A DNA stretch of 64,000 nucleotides from Streptomyces flaveolus (GCF_000716535.1 NZ_JNWV01000029.1:1-64000), one strand, 5' to 3'. Positions 54,118 through 62,507 are shown, counted from the first letter of the stretch. Notes: generated by a model from the sequence alone, not told the origin. Program-made: numbers and translations.

Positions 54118-54648
54118 GTGATCGGAAAAGGTGCTCCACTGCCCCCGACGGTCTTCCCGCTCGCCAAGGGACGTGCGTGGGCCATGCTGGCCGGCTCTCT
54201 GGTCTTCGTCGCACTGGGCGTTGTTTTCCTGGTCGCTCACAGCACCGTGAAGATGACTGTGGCGGGGGCGCTGGCCGTGGCCTTCTTCGGGCTGTGCTCG
54301 GCGATCTTCATCCAGCGCCTGTTCCGCGACCGGCCGGAGTTGGTACTGGACGACGCGGGAGTGGACCACGTGCGGCTGGGCCGGTTCGGCTGGGACGAGA
54401 TAGCCGCCGTGCGGATACGCGAGCAGCGGGTACGCAACACCTCCCAGCGGTTCATCGAGCTGGTGCTGCACGATCCGGACGCCTACCTGGCCCGAGCGCC
54501 CAAGGTCGTCCGCAGGACCGCGTCCATGAACGCACGACTCGGCTTCGGTCCGGCCAACATGGCCACGAACACCTTGCCGGCGCCGCCCGAGGCGGTCCTG
54601 GACGCGATGCGGCGTCACTGCCCCGGACTCCCGGTGCAACAGCACTGA
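54118..54648 (+). CDS. Small two-helix membrane protein (STM3941-like), between inverted repeats
   Basis: 176 aa. Two hydrophobic helices (MLAGSLVFVALGVVFLVA and AVAFFGLCSAIFI) are followed by a PH-like soluble domain: PELVLDDAGVDHVRLGRFGWDEIAAVRI, then FIELVLHDPDAYL. This helix-helix-PH layout is that of the STM3941 family, of unknown function. GTG 54118 lies nine bases after TATCGT, without a ribosome site. The gene stands alone, bounded on both sides by long inverted repeats. Confidence 0.75.
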   Translation: MIGKGAPLPPTVFPLAKGRAWAMLAGSLVFVALGVVFLVAHSTVKMTVAGALAVAFFGLCSAIFIQRLFRDRPELVLDDAGVDHVRLGRFGWDEIAAVRIREQRVRNTSQRFIELVLHDPDAYLARAPKVVRRTASMNARLGFGPANMATNTLPAPPEAVLDAMRRHCPGLPVQQH

Positions 54649-54679
54649 GCGCGCCCCCGTCCCACCATCCGTAAGCCGC

Positions 54680-55000
54680 CAAGCCGCCAACCCCCGTGTG
54701 CAGGCGAGGCACGAGCGCGCCCCGCCCACCCACCGTTCGCCGCCAAACCGGCCCGGCGTGCTGGCGAGGCGCGACCGCGTGCCCCTCCCGACGGCGCGCA
54801 CCCAGCCGACCCCAGGGCCCATTGCCGCTGGGCCACCGCTGTTTCGGGGCGCCCGCTCGCTTCTTCCCCGGGCTGGAGCGAGGTGTGTCAAGGGTGGCCC
54901 GGAGGGCCATCGCCGGAGGCGACGCGCAGCGCCCTTGACTCACCTCGCGGAAGCCCGACACTGGCCAAGAAGCGGGCGGCCCTACGGCCACTTCTCAGCC
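54680..55000 (-). repeat. Right ~300-bp inverted repeat
   Basis: Reverse complement of 53573-53880. The core at 54835-54965 matches the left copy at nearly every position, including the internal palindrome (CCCTTGACTCACCTC here). It fills the gap between the STM3941-like gene and the convergent ATP-binding protein gene; nothing else is seen there. Confidence 0.85.
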
Positions 55001-55032
55001 TCCGCCCACGTCAGTTCCCCGCAGTCCCCGCC

Positions 55033-55401
55033 TCAGTTCCTCAACTCGCACCACACCGTCTTCCGGTCCGGCCCCTGTTCCACGCCCCACCGTTCGGCGA
55101 GCGCGTCCACGAGAGCCAACCCCCGCCCCGACTCCGCGACCTCCGTGGCGGACATCAGGACGGGCAACGCGCGCGGGTCGGGATCGGTCACCTCGATGCG
55201 GGTACGGTTCCCCGCCGCCGTATCCCCGACCCGGACGGTCACCGGTGTTCCCTCGCCCAAGTGGTCGATGACGTTCGTCAGCAGCTCCGTCGCGCACAGG
55301 CGGACGTCGAAGCCGTGCCCACGGAGGTGGTGGCGCAGTTCCGGTGCGGCCTTGGGCGTGGCCAGCAGGTGCAGCTCCAGCGGTGTCATCGGCGTCGTCA
55401 C
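55033..55401 (-). CDS. RsbW-like ATP-binding (GHKL) protein
   Basis: 122 aa. GHKL ATPase features are visible: N-box ELLTNVIDH, G1-like VTDPDPRALP, and G2 ESGRGLALVDALAERWGV. Relatives are anti-sigma-factor kinases or regulators in Streptomyces. GTG 55401 overlaps the stop of the preceding gene (GTGA) behind GAGGAAGG; ATG 55389 is an alternative. It is found divergent from the XRE/DUF397 pair, a very frequent Streptomyces arrangement. Partner unknown. Confidence 0.8.
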   Translation of the reverse strand: MTTPMTPLELHLLATPKAAPELRHHLRGHGFDVRLCATELLTNVIDHLGEGTPVTVRVGDTAAGNRTRIEVTDPDPRALPVLMSATEVAESGRGLALVDALAERWGVEQGPDRKTVWCELRN

Positions 55402-55619
55402 TCCGCCGCCGCCTTCCTCAGCACGGCGGCCAGCGCTCGCGCCGTGGCCGTGTTGCAGTTCCCGAGCGTGACGAGTCCGGCGGGAGGGGCGTACGTACCC
55501 GCGAAGCTCGGCAGGTCGACGCGGAGGGAGGGGAGCGTGATGCCGTGCAGGGCGAGGGCGGCGCGGAGGTCCTCGACGCAGAGGGTGACGTCGTAGGCGG
55601 TGGGGGAGCGGTCGGGCAT
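55398..55619 (-). CDS. Small conserved protein upstream of the RsbW-like gene
   Basis: 73 aa from ATG 55619. TAYDVTLCVEDLRAALALHG suggests a helical start, followed by LPSFAGTYAPPAGLVTLGNCNTATARALAAVLRKA. It is coupled to the ATP-binding protein gene by a GTGA overlap and transcribed away from the XRE gene. A TTG at 55631 is a less likely start. Function unknown, but the coupling suggests a partner role. Confidence 0.65.
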   Translation of the reverse strand: MPDRSPTAYDVTLCVEDLRAALALHGITLPSLRVDLPSFAGTYAPPAGLVTLGNCNTATARALAAVLRKAAAE

Positions 55620-55734
55620 GAGGGGCGGCAACCTTCTGTGCGGTGTGTGACGAACTCCTCACAGGGTGTCGCCGGTCTCGCTACCGTGGAAGAGGTTTCG
55701 CGTTCGCGACCAGGGCAGCGGAGGAGAGTGAGCG

Positions 55735-56599
55735 GTGGCTCGGGGCAAGGACATTGACGGCTCGATGAGCGTCCCGACCTTCTACGGCAAGGAGTTGCGG
55801 TGGAAGCGGGAGGCGGCCGGCCTGTCGCTGGAGGCGTTCCTTGAGGGCAGCTTCTACGGCAAGACCTACCTCAGCGACATCGAGCACGGGGAGCGGAGGA
55901 TGCCCATCGATCTGGCTCGGCATGCGGATCGGGGTCCTCAACACCGACGGCTTCTTCGAGCGCCATTGCGAGGATGTGCGGAAGGCTAAGAGGGGCGGGC
56001 ATGCCGAGTACTTCGAGAAGGTCCTGGAGGCCGAGAAGTATGCCCTGACCATTGAGGAGTGGTGCCCGATCCTCATTCCGGGGCTGCTTCAGACTGCGGC
56101 CTACGCGCGAGCCGTCATCCTGGCGGGCTTCCCGCTGTCCCTCGACGAGGAGGTCGAGGAGAAGGTCAGCAGCCGAATGGCCCGTGCCGAGCTCTTCGAT
56201 CTGGACCACCGGACCCCGGGGTACTGGGCGATCCTGCACGAGTCGCTGATCACCGACCCGATCCTGCCGCCGCACGAGATGGCGGAGCAGCTCGACCGCA
56301 TCGTGGAGTTGGCTGAGCGTCGCCGGATCACTCCGCAGCTCATCCTGCGGAAGGTCGGTGCGCATCCACTCATGACTGGTCCAGCGAAGATCATGACCTT
56401 TGCCGATGCCCCGCCGCTGTTCTACACGGAGGCGCTGCACAGCGGTGACACCATCGATGATCCGGCCCTCGTGGCGCAGTACCGCTGGTCGTACGATCAG
56501 CTCAGGGCCGTCGCACTATCGCCGAAGGCGTCCCTGGCCATGATCAAATCAGCGGCAGAGGATTACCGAAATGGCAAGCAAGCGGATCGACTTGAGTGA
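55735..56599 (+). pseudogene. XRE/DUF5753 regulator, frameshifted
   Basis: The N-terminal piece from GTG 55735 (GKELRWKREAAGLSLEAF...GKTYLSDIEHGERRMPIDLARHAD) is a Cro/C1-type helix-turn-helix. The rest (VLNTDGFFERHCEDVRKAKR, EYFEKVLEAEKYALTIEEW, IPGLLQTAAYARAV) is the DUF5753 ligand-like domain in the +1 frame. The shift coincides with a GGGG run at 55931-55934; one G fewer restores a continuous ~288-aa protein. GGAGGAG precedes the start. A natural mutation or a sequencing error is possible. It is followed by a DUF397 gene overlapping by 29 bp. Confidence 0.85.
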
Positions 56600-56774
56600 C
56601 GCGCTCTGGGTGAAGAGCAGCTACAGCAACGCGGGCGGCGGGGACTGCGTCGAGGTAGCCCACAACATCCCCAACCTCATCCCCGTCCGCGACTCAAAGC
56701 TCCCCCACGGCCCAGTCCTCCTCCTCCCCCCCACCGCCTGGACCCCTTTCATCACCGCGCTCAAGTCCGAGTAA
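56571..56774 (+). CDS. DUF397 family protein
   Basis: 67 aa with the complete family signature: LWVKSSYSNAGGGDCVEVAH, then PVRDSKLPHGPVLLLPPTAW and FITALKS. DUF397 genes nearly always follow an XRE/DUF5753 gene in Streptomyces (the BldB/WhiJ-type pairs), and the encoded protein is thought to antagonise the regulator's DNA binding. ATG 56571 overlaps the upstream gene's 3' end. Confidence 0.9.
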   Translation: MASKRIDLSDALWVKSSYSNAGGGDCVEVAHNIPNLIPVRDSKLPHGPVLLLPPTAWTPFITALKSE

Positions 56775-56779
56775 CCGGC

Positions 56780-56828
56780 AACGCGAACGGGGCGTGAGGT
56801 GCCCGGCACCTCACGCCCCGTTCGCGTT
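56780..56828. terminator. Perfect 23-bp stem, bidirectional terminator
   Basis: The 23-nt arm at 56780-56802 (beginning AACGCGAACGGGGCG) is exactly complementary to 56806-56828, with a 3-nt CCG loop. It lies between the convergent DUF397 and sedolisin genes and starts 5 bp after the DUF397 stop. Confidence 0.85.
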
Positions 56829-56845
56829 ACAGCGAGCCCGGCGCC

Positions 56846-58789
56846 TTACGGCTGCCGGAACGACTGCACGTAGCCGTTGGCCGGCGAGCCGACCCCCGTC
56901 ACGTCGTCGTAGCCCTTCACCGCGGTCAGCGAGCTGTCCTTGCCCAGGCTGCGGACCGAGGTCAGCAGGCCGTCAGCCGCGTCGTACCCGTTCGCGAAGT
57001 CCACACGGGCCACAGCCAGCCCCGACCCCGTCGGGTTGTCCGTGACGTCGTGGAAGACGCCCTTCTTGCCGTACTTGGCGTAGATGGCCGGGTTGGCGAA
57101 GCCGAGGGCCTTGCCACCGCGGGCCTCCTGGGCCAGGGCCTGGACCGCCGCGATGACCGGCGCGGCCAGCGAGGTGCCGCCGATGCGGTACTCGCTGTAC
57201 TGCTCCGTGCCGTCCGGGAAGGTCTGGGTCTGGCCGACCAGGAAGCCGGTGTTCGGGTCGGCGATGGCCGCGATGTCCGGGACGACGCGGTTGCCGGAGG
57301 CGTTGTTGGCCGTGGCCAACCCCTGCGGCACGACGCCCTTCTGGTAGTACGGCTGGGGCACCGTCTTGCTGGTGCCGCCGCCCGCGCCCGAGGTGAACGC
57401 GCCGGGGAAGCCGACCCAGCTCTTGCCGTCGGGGGACAGCGAGGCCTTCTCGGTGCCCCAGCCGGTCTCCCACTGGTACTTGTCGCCCTTGCCGACGGCC
57501 AGCGAGGTGCCGCCGACCGCGGTGACCCAGGCGGAGTTGGCCGGGGTGTCGACCTGCTTCACGCCGGTGTTGGCGACCTGGTCGCCGTCGTCGCCGGAGG
57601 AGAAGTAGAAGCCGATGCCCTGGACCGCGCCGAGCTGGAAGACCTGGTCGTAGGCGGCGGCGAGGTCCGGCGTCTGGTTGGCCTCGATGTCGCCCCAGGA
57701 GTTGGAGACGATGTCGGCCAGGTGGCTGTCGACGATCTTGCTGAGGGAGTCCAGCAGGTCGTCGTCGTAGCAGGAGGCCGCGCCCACGTAGGTGACGTCG
57801 GCGTTCGGCGCGACCGCGTGGACCGCCTCGACGTCCAGGGTCTCCTCGCCGTACCAGCCGGCCGCCCCGCACTCGTCGGTCTTGGTGTAGTTCTTCGGCA
57901 GCACCTGGTGGAGCTGGCCGGTCTTCCAGGCCGCGTCACCGTTCTTCAACGCGTACTTGCCGGCGTCGTAGGCGATCGTCGGCGAGGCGTACGCGTCCGT
58001 GATCGCGATGCGGACGTTCTTGCCGGTGTACGTGCCGGCGCCGTACGCGGCGCGCAGCTGCTTGCCGGTGTAGCCCTTGATCGCGTACGGGATCTTCTGG
58101 CCGTAGGCGTCCGGGAGCGTCGTCGCGACGTTCGAGCCGTAGTACGACGAGAAGGGGCCCGCGTTCTTGAAGACCGCGTCCGGGGGCGGCAGCTGGTCGT
58201 CGTGGTTCGCCTTGTGCGGGGCGTTGTCCAGGCCGGTGACGGTGAGGACCGCGCCCTTCAGGGCGGTCGGGGCGGAGGCCGTGCGCGCCGGGGCGCGGTA
58301 GGTCTTGGAGCCCTTGGCGTAGTTGTGCAGCTGGGTGCCGAACGCCTTCTCGGCGGCGGCCACGTCACCGGTGACGGCGACGTAGTGCGGGGTGACCGCG
58401 GTGACCGTCAGACCGGCCGACTTCAGCCAGGACGTGACGGCGGCCACCTGGGCCTTGGTGGCCCCGAAGCGGGCCTGCGCCTTCTTGGCGCTGAGGTACT
58501 TGCCGTACAGCGGCGAGCTGGGGTCGGACACCGCCTTGGCGTAGGCGGCGAGTCCGGCCGCGTCCCGGCCGGCCAGGTAGACGCGGGCCTTGACCTGGGC
58601 CTTGTCCGAGGTCGCGCCCTTGTCCGCCTTGGCCGTGGCCCAGAGCGGCTTGGTGCCCTTCAGAACGTCACGAGCGGGGCTGTCCGCGGCGTGTGCCGCG
58701 GGTATGCCCAGCGCCAGCGCACCGGCGATCATGGGCAGTGTCGCTGCCATGCTCACACCGGCGCGCACGGTGGCGCGGTTGGATCTCAT
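56846..58789 (-). CDS. Secreted sedolisin (S53) protease with activation prodomain
   Basis: 647 aa. A signal peptide (SMAATLPMIAGALALGIPAAHA) is followed by a pro-kumamolisin prodomain (~45-190; YLSAKKAQARFGATKAQVAAV and HYVAVTGDVAAAEKAFG), which is removed on maturation. The catalytic domain has the S53 Glu/Asp in YGEETLDVEAVHAVAP, the oxyanion Asp in SNSWGD and the nucleophile in GGTSLAAP. This is an acid-active serine-carboxyl peptidase acting outside the cell. ATG 58789 has GGGGG upstream; the frame to 58885 is not needed. Single gene. Confidence 0.93.
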   Translation of the reverse strand: MRSNRATVRAGVSMAATLPMIAGALALGIPAAHAADSPARDVLKGTKPLWATAKADKGATSDKAQVKARVYLAGRDAAGLAAYAKAVSDPSSPLYGKYLSAKKAQARFGATKAQVAAVTSWLKSAGLTVTAVTPHYVAVTGDVAAAEKAFGTQLHNYAKGSKTYRAPARTASAPTALKGAVLTVTGLDNAPHKANHDDQLPPPDAVFKNAGPFSSYYGSNVATTLPDAYGQKIPYAIKGYTGKQLRAAYGAGTYTGKNVRIAITDAYASPTIAYDAGKYALKNGDAAWKTGQLHQVLPKNYTKTDECGAAGWYGEETLDVEAVHAVAPNADVTYVGAASCYDDDLLDSLSKIVDSHLADIVSNSWGDIEANQTPDLAAAYDQVFQLGAVQGIGFYFSSGDDGDQVANTGVKQVDTPANSAWVTAVGGTSLAVGKGDKYQWETGWGTEKASLSPDGKSWVGFPGAFTSGAGGGTSKTVPQPYYQKGVVPQGLATANNASGNRVVPDIAAIADPNTGFLVGQTQTFPDGTEQYSEYRIGGTSLAAPVIAAVQALAQEARGGKALGFANPAIYAKYGKKGVFHDVTDNPTGSGLAVARVDFANGYDAADGLLTSVRSLGKDSSLTAVKGYDDVTGVGSPANGYVQSFRQP

Positions 58790-58999
58790 AGAACCCCCTG
58801 CGATGCGGTTCGCATGCATGTAGTGGTTGGCACGTCGTGGAGGCGCGCGCCGGCCCGCGGCGGTGTCGGCCGACGAGTGGATCACACGATGGGGGCCACT
58901 CTTGCGATGAACCGTTCATGCAAGGGGAACGTAAAAGTCAAGAGAAGCTCAAGTAACCGCCAGGGAGGGTGATTTGACCCTTTGATCCTTACGGCGGTG

Positions 59000-59632
59000 T
59001 TACGAACGGGCTTGGGCGCCACGCTCCTTGAGCATTCCGGCCATCAGCTCGATCTCCGACTGCTGGGCGTCGACCATGCCCTGCGCGAGCCGCTTCTCCA
59101 CGCCGACGGTGCACTTGGCGACGCAGCCCTCGGCCATGTGGATGCCGCCCTTGTGATGGTCCGTCATGAGCTGGAGGTAGAAGATCTCCGCTTGCCTGCC
59201 GTTCAGCGTTCCGAGTTTCTTCAGCTCGGTGTTGGTCGCCATCCCCGGCATCAGCGCGCCGTCCTTGCCGGAGGCCATGCCGCCCATGCCCATCCAGGTC
59301 ATCGGCGGGTCGGCGGACACCTTCGGCAGGTCCCACAGGTCCAGCCAGCCCAGCAGCATCCCGCGCTGGTTGGCCTGCGTCTGCGCGATGTCGTAGGCGA
59401 GCCGCCGTACCTCCTCGTCCTTCGTGCGGTCGCGCACGATGTACGACATCTCGACGGCCTGCTGGTGGTGGACGGCCATGTCCCGGGCGAACCCGGCGTC
59501 CGCCGAGTCCGCGCTCGGCGTCTTCGGGTCCGATCCGCCGGTCTCCTCGGCCACCGCGTAGGTGATCGCACCGGCCGCGACGAGCACCGCCGCCGCGGCC
59601 CCGGCGACCCAGCCGACGTGCTGCCGCCTCAC
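59000..59632 (-). CDS. DUF305 protein, Met/His-rich, membrane-anchored
   Basis: 210 aa. One N-terminal hydrophobic helix (VGWVAGAAAAVLVAAGAITYAVA) tethers a ferritin-like helical domain outside the cell. HHQQAVEMSYIV and DHHKGGIHMAEGC are the paired His motifs of DUF305. Between them a Met cluster (MTWMGMGGMASGKDGALMPGM) looks like a copper-binding stretch, and two Cys follow (EGCVAKC). GTG 59632 overlaps the stop of the DUF3105 gene (GTGA), so the two are coupled. A metal-related role is inferred. Confidence 0.85.
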   Translation of the reverse strand: MRRQHVGWVAGAAAAVLVAAGAITYAVAEETGGSDPKTPSADSADAGFARDMAVHHQQAVEMSYIVRDRTKDEEVRRLAYDIAQTQANQRGMLLGWLDLWDLPKVSADPPMTWMGMGGMASGKDGALMPGMATNTELKKLGTLNGRQAEIFYLQLMTDHHKGGIHMAEGCVAKCTVGVEKRLAQGMVDAQQSEIELMAGMLKERGAQARS

Positions 59633-60312
59633 TTCATGACCCCGCCGGTGCACGAGGCGCCCGGCTCGGGCGTCTGCCGGCCCTGCACGTACGTGGCGAA
59701 GAACTTGTCCACTTCCGGGTCCTTCGCGCTCTTCACCGCCACCTGGTGACCCCAGGCCGACAGGATCAGCGGGGCCTCCTGCTTCTCGTACGGGCTCATC
59801 AGCGAGTACGGCGTCTTCTTCACCTTGGCCGCGAGCGCGTCGACGTCGGCCTTGGGCGCCTTGTCGGTGTACGTCACCCAGACCGCGCCGTGCTCCAGCG
59901 AGTGCACGGCGTTCTCGTCGGGCACCGCCTTGGTGTAGACGTCACCGTTGCAGTTCAGCCAGACCGGGTTGTGGTTGCCGCCGACCGGCGGGTGCATCGG
60001 GTACGACACCTTCGTCGTCACATGCGTCCGGGACAGCTTGCCCGACCAGGTCTTCACCCCGTCCGCGCCGGTGGTGAACTTCCCGGAGTCCCCGGAGCCC
60101 TTGGCGTCGCCGCTCGGCGTCGCCTGGTCCTTGCCGGAGTCGCTCTGCGTCTTCACCAGGACCACACCGCCGACGACGAGACCGACGACGACCACCGCAC
60201 TGGCGGCGATGGTGAGCACCCGGTTGCGGCGCTCGCGGGCACGCTCCGCGCGCCGCATCTCCTCGATGCGCGCCTTGCGCGCCGCGGTGCTGCTGTTCTT
60301 GCCGGAACCCAT
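59629..60312 (-). CDS. DUF3105 membrane protein
   Basis: 227 aa. A long basic N-terminus (RKARIEEMRRAERARERRNR) precedes one helix (VLTIAASAVVVVGLVVGGVVL) and an outside domain with the DUF3105 block: YPMHPPVGGNHNPVWLNCNGDVY, HSLEHGAVWVTY and LILSAWGHQV. The conserved His and Cys residues suggest metal or redox binding. ATG 60312 follows GGAAGGA-like sequence (GAAGGACTCGCC). Forms a coupled pair with the DUF305 gene; divergent from nsrR-like gene by ~135 bp. Confidence 0.85.
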   Translation of the reverse strand: MGSGKNSSTAARKARIEEMRRAERARERRNRVLTIAASAVVVVGLVVGGVVLVKTQSDSGKDQATPSGDAKGSGDSGKFTTGADGVKTWSGKLSRTHVTTKVSYPMHPPVGGNHNPVWLNCNGDVYTKAVPDENAVHSLEHGAVWVTYTDKAPKADVDALAAKVKKTPYSLMSPYEKQEAPLILSAWGHQVAVKSAKDPEVDKFFATYVQGRQTPEPGASCTGGVMK

Positions 60313-60447
60313 GAGGCGAGTCCTTCTGGAGAAGGGGACGTGGACGGTGGGGCCCGCTGATCGTAATGCGGCGGGAGCGCCCTTCCGTAGGAGGGCACAG
60401 GAACCGGATAATTTTGAACTGGGATGCGTATTATCTACGCTCGCGGT

Positions 60448-60900
60448 ATGCGGCTGCTGCGCTCCACCGATCTGGCCCTGCGCGTCCTGATGCGACTCGC
60501 GGTCGTCGCCGACGCCACGCCCACGACCCGCCAGGTCGCCGCCGACATGGAGGTGCCCTACACGCACGCCGCGAAGGTCGTCGCCGAACTCCAGCACCTG
60601 GGCCTGGTCGACGCCCGGCGCGGGCGGGGCGGCGGGCTGGCGCTCACGGAGCGGGGCCGTACCGCCTCGGTGGGCGCGGTCGTGCGGACCTTCGAGGGCG
60701 ACGGCGACGTCGTGGACTGCGAGGGGGCACAGGGGACGCCGGCCTGCCCCCTGCGCTCAGGCTGCCGCCTGCGGGGCGCCTTGCGGGGGGCTCAGGAGGC
60801 GTTCTTCGCCGCGCTGGACTCCGTCACGATCGGGGAGCTCGTCGCCGAGCCGACGGGGCCGTTGCTGCTGGGGATCTCTCGGCGGCCGGGGCTGGACTGA
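60448..60900 (+). CDS. nsrR: NsrR-type Rrf2 nitric oxide sensor regulator
   Basis: About 150 aa. The winged helix (STDLALRVLMRLAVV...TRQVAADMEVPYTHAAKVV) and the wing RRGRGGGLALTERGRTASVG are typical of Rrf2/NsrR. Three Cys at residues 91, 100 and 106 (VDCEG, ACPLRSGC) would hold the NO-sensitive iron-sulfur cluster. ATG 60448 lies six bases after TACGCT, so it is probably leaderless and perhaps self-repressed. The flavohemoglobin gene downstream has a matching palindrome in its promoter. Confidence 0.88.
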   Translation: MRLLRSTDLALRVLMRLAVVADATPTTRQVAADMEVPYTHAAKVVAELQHLGLVDARRGRGGGLALTERGRTASVGAVVRTFEGDGDVVDCEGAQGTPACPLRSGCRLRGALRGAQEAFFAALDSVTIGELVAEPTGPLLLGISRRPGLD

Positions 60901-60907
60901 ACGCATC

Positions 60908-60988
60908 GCGACCAGCCACGAAAGGTCGTCAGGCGTGTGCCGTGCCGTCGTGGCTGGTCGCGCAGTTCCCCGCGCCCCTTCGGGGCGC
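60908..60988. terminator. Two hairpins of the common Streptomyces intergenic type
   Basis: GCGACCAGCCACGA (60908-60921) pairs perfectly with 60948-60961, and GCGCCCC (60972-60978) pairs with GGGGCGC (60982-60988) around TTC. The intervening GCGCAGTTCCCC is part of a sequence seen in many Streptomyces intergenic regions. It separates the convergent nsrR and flavohemoglobin genes. Confidence 0.7.
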
Positions 60989-61014
60989 TCAGCCTCGCGC
61001 CGTCTTACGAGCGC

Positions 61015-62199
61015 TCAGCCCTGCGCCAGCCAGAGGTCCGGGCCGAACACCTCGTAGTGGATGTCGGCCGGGGACACGCCCTTCTCGATCAGCTGGGTGC
61101 GGATCGCGCGCATGAAGGGGAGCGGGCCGCACAGGTACGCGCGCGTGCCGGGGTGTACGGCGATGCCGGTCAGGTCGACCAGGCCGGTGCGGGTGCCCGG
61201 CTCGGCGTCGCGCTCGTAGAAGAAGTGCGCGGAGGCGTCGGGCAGCTTCTCCGCGTACGCCGTGTGGTCGGCGCGCAGGGCGTGGTCGGCGGGGGAGCGG
61301 TCGCCGTGCACGACGGTGACCGGGGCGCCGTGGCCGCCCGCCGCGAGGTCGGCCAGCATCGCGATCATCGGGGTCACGCCGATGCCCGCCGAGGCGAGCA
61401 GCAGGGGCGTGTCCGGGTCGCCGGCCAGGACCAGGTCACCGTACGGCTCGGACAGTTCCAGGACGTCGCCGGGCCGCACGCGCGCGTGGAGGTGGTCGGA
61501 GACCTCGCCGTCGGGCGTCGCCTCGCCCCGCACGCGCTTGACGCTGATCTGGCGCACGGCCTCGCCCGGTGCCCCGGTCAGGCTGTACTGCCGTATCTGC
61601 CGGGCACCGTCGGACAGGGTGACGCCGACGGAGACGTACTGCCCGGCGCGGAAGCCGGCCACCGGGCCGCCGTCGGCCGGACGCAGCCGGAAGGTGACGA
61701 CGTCCGGGGTCTCCTCGACGCGCTCGACGACCTCCCAGGCGCGCAGGCCGGGGCCGCCGCTCTCCTCGTACAGCCGCTTCTCGATGGCTATGAGGGCGTT
61801 GGCCATCAGCCAGTACACCTCGTCCCACGCGGCGGCCACCTCGGGGGTGACGGCCTCGCCGAGGACCTCGGCGATGGCGGCGAAGAGGTGCTCGTGCACG
61901 ACGTCGTACTGCTCGGGGGCCACGCCCAGGGAGGCGTGCTTGTGCGCGATGCGGCCGAGCATCGCGTCCGGCCGCCGGTCCGGGTGGTCCAGCAGGTGCG
62001 TGGCGAAGGCGGCGATCGAACCGGCGAGGGCCTGCTTCTGGGTGCCGGAGGCCTGGTTGCCGCGGTTGAAGAGGTTGCGCAGCAGGTCGGGGTGGGCGTC
62101 GAAGAGGCGGGCGTAGAAGCGCTCGGTGATCTCGCCGATCGCCGCGCCGACGGCGGGCAGGGTGGCGCGGACGGTGGCTGCGGACTGCTCGGTCAGCAT
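61015..62199 (-). CDS. hmp: Flavohemoglobin, nitric oxide dioxygenase
   Basis: 394 aa. It converts NO and O2 to nitrate using NADPH, FAD and heme. The N-terminal globin domain (~1-140) has the proximal heme His in IAHKHASLGV and the conserved Tyr in FYARLF. The FAD motif is RQYSLTGAPG, and the NAD-binding part has ASAGIGVTPMIAML and YLCGPLPFM. ATG 62199 follows GAGGAG; the frame to 62232 is not needed. The NsrR-like palindrome ends 42 bp upstream, so NO induction is expected. Confidence 0.94.
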   Translation of the reverse strand: MLTEQSAATVRATLPAVGAAIGEITERFYARLFDAHPDLLRNLFNRGNQASGTQKQALAGSIAAFATHLLDHPDRRPDAMLGRIAHKHASLGVAPEQYDVVHEHLFAAIAEVLGEAVTPEVAAAWDEVYWLMANALIAIEKRLYEESGGPGLRAWEVVERVEETPDVVTFRLRPADGGPVAGFRAGQYVSVGVTLSDGARQIRQYSLTGAPGEAVRQISVKRVRGEATPDGEVSDHLHARVRPGDVLELSEPYGDLVLAGDPDTPLLLASAGIGVTPMIAMLADLAAGGHGAPVTVVHGDRSPADHALRADHTAYAEKLPDASAHFFYERDAEPGTRTGLVDLTGIAVHPGTRAYLCGPLPFMRAIRTQLIEKGVSPADIHYEVFGPDLWLAQG

Positions 62200-62240
62200 C
62201 GGGACTCCTCGGAGAACTCGGCTGATCAACACGCTATGAA

Positions 62241-62263
62241 AACTTGCATCTGAGATGCAAATT
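62241..62263. promoter_or_regulatory. NsrR-type palindrome (11-1-11) before hmp
   Basis: AACTTGCATCT (62241-62251), a single G, then AGATGCAAATT (62253-62263): the arms are complementary at 10 of 11 positions and match the AA-N-ATGCAT-rich 11-1-11 pattern of NsrR sites in Streptomyces. It lies just upstream of the flavohemoglobin start region. Confidence 0.75.
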
Positions 62264-62507
62264 TAACGGGCGTGGTGTCGGTCACGGCGGAAGCGGACCG
62301 GCCATTACGGATGTCGGTCCGAGCAGGCAAGATGGGGCGAGAGCGCAGTACACCTGCCGTACGACAGGCGTTCAGGGCGAGGACGCTCGGGCGATCAAGG
62401 TCCGCAACGCGCGTGAAATGGTGTTGTGGTGGGATGCTCAGGTGCCCGACCGCCTCCCGTGGTACGGGGGACAGGCGGCCTGACCAGCAAGGATGGGGAA
62501 GCGGAAG
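62264..62507. other. Gene-free leader between hmp and glnA2
   Basis: This 244-bp stretch holds the divergent upstream regions of hmp (minus) and glnA2 (plus). I see no convincing ORF, RNA gene or GlnR-type box. A ribosome site GGGGAAG lies before the glnA2 ATG at 62508. Confidence 0.5.

Noticed and set aside
62280..62310. GTCAC...GAAGC as a possible GlnR box before glnA2
   Set aside because: Half-site spacing is wrong (4 instead of 6) and only weakly matches the consensus.
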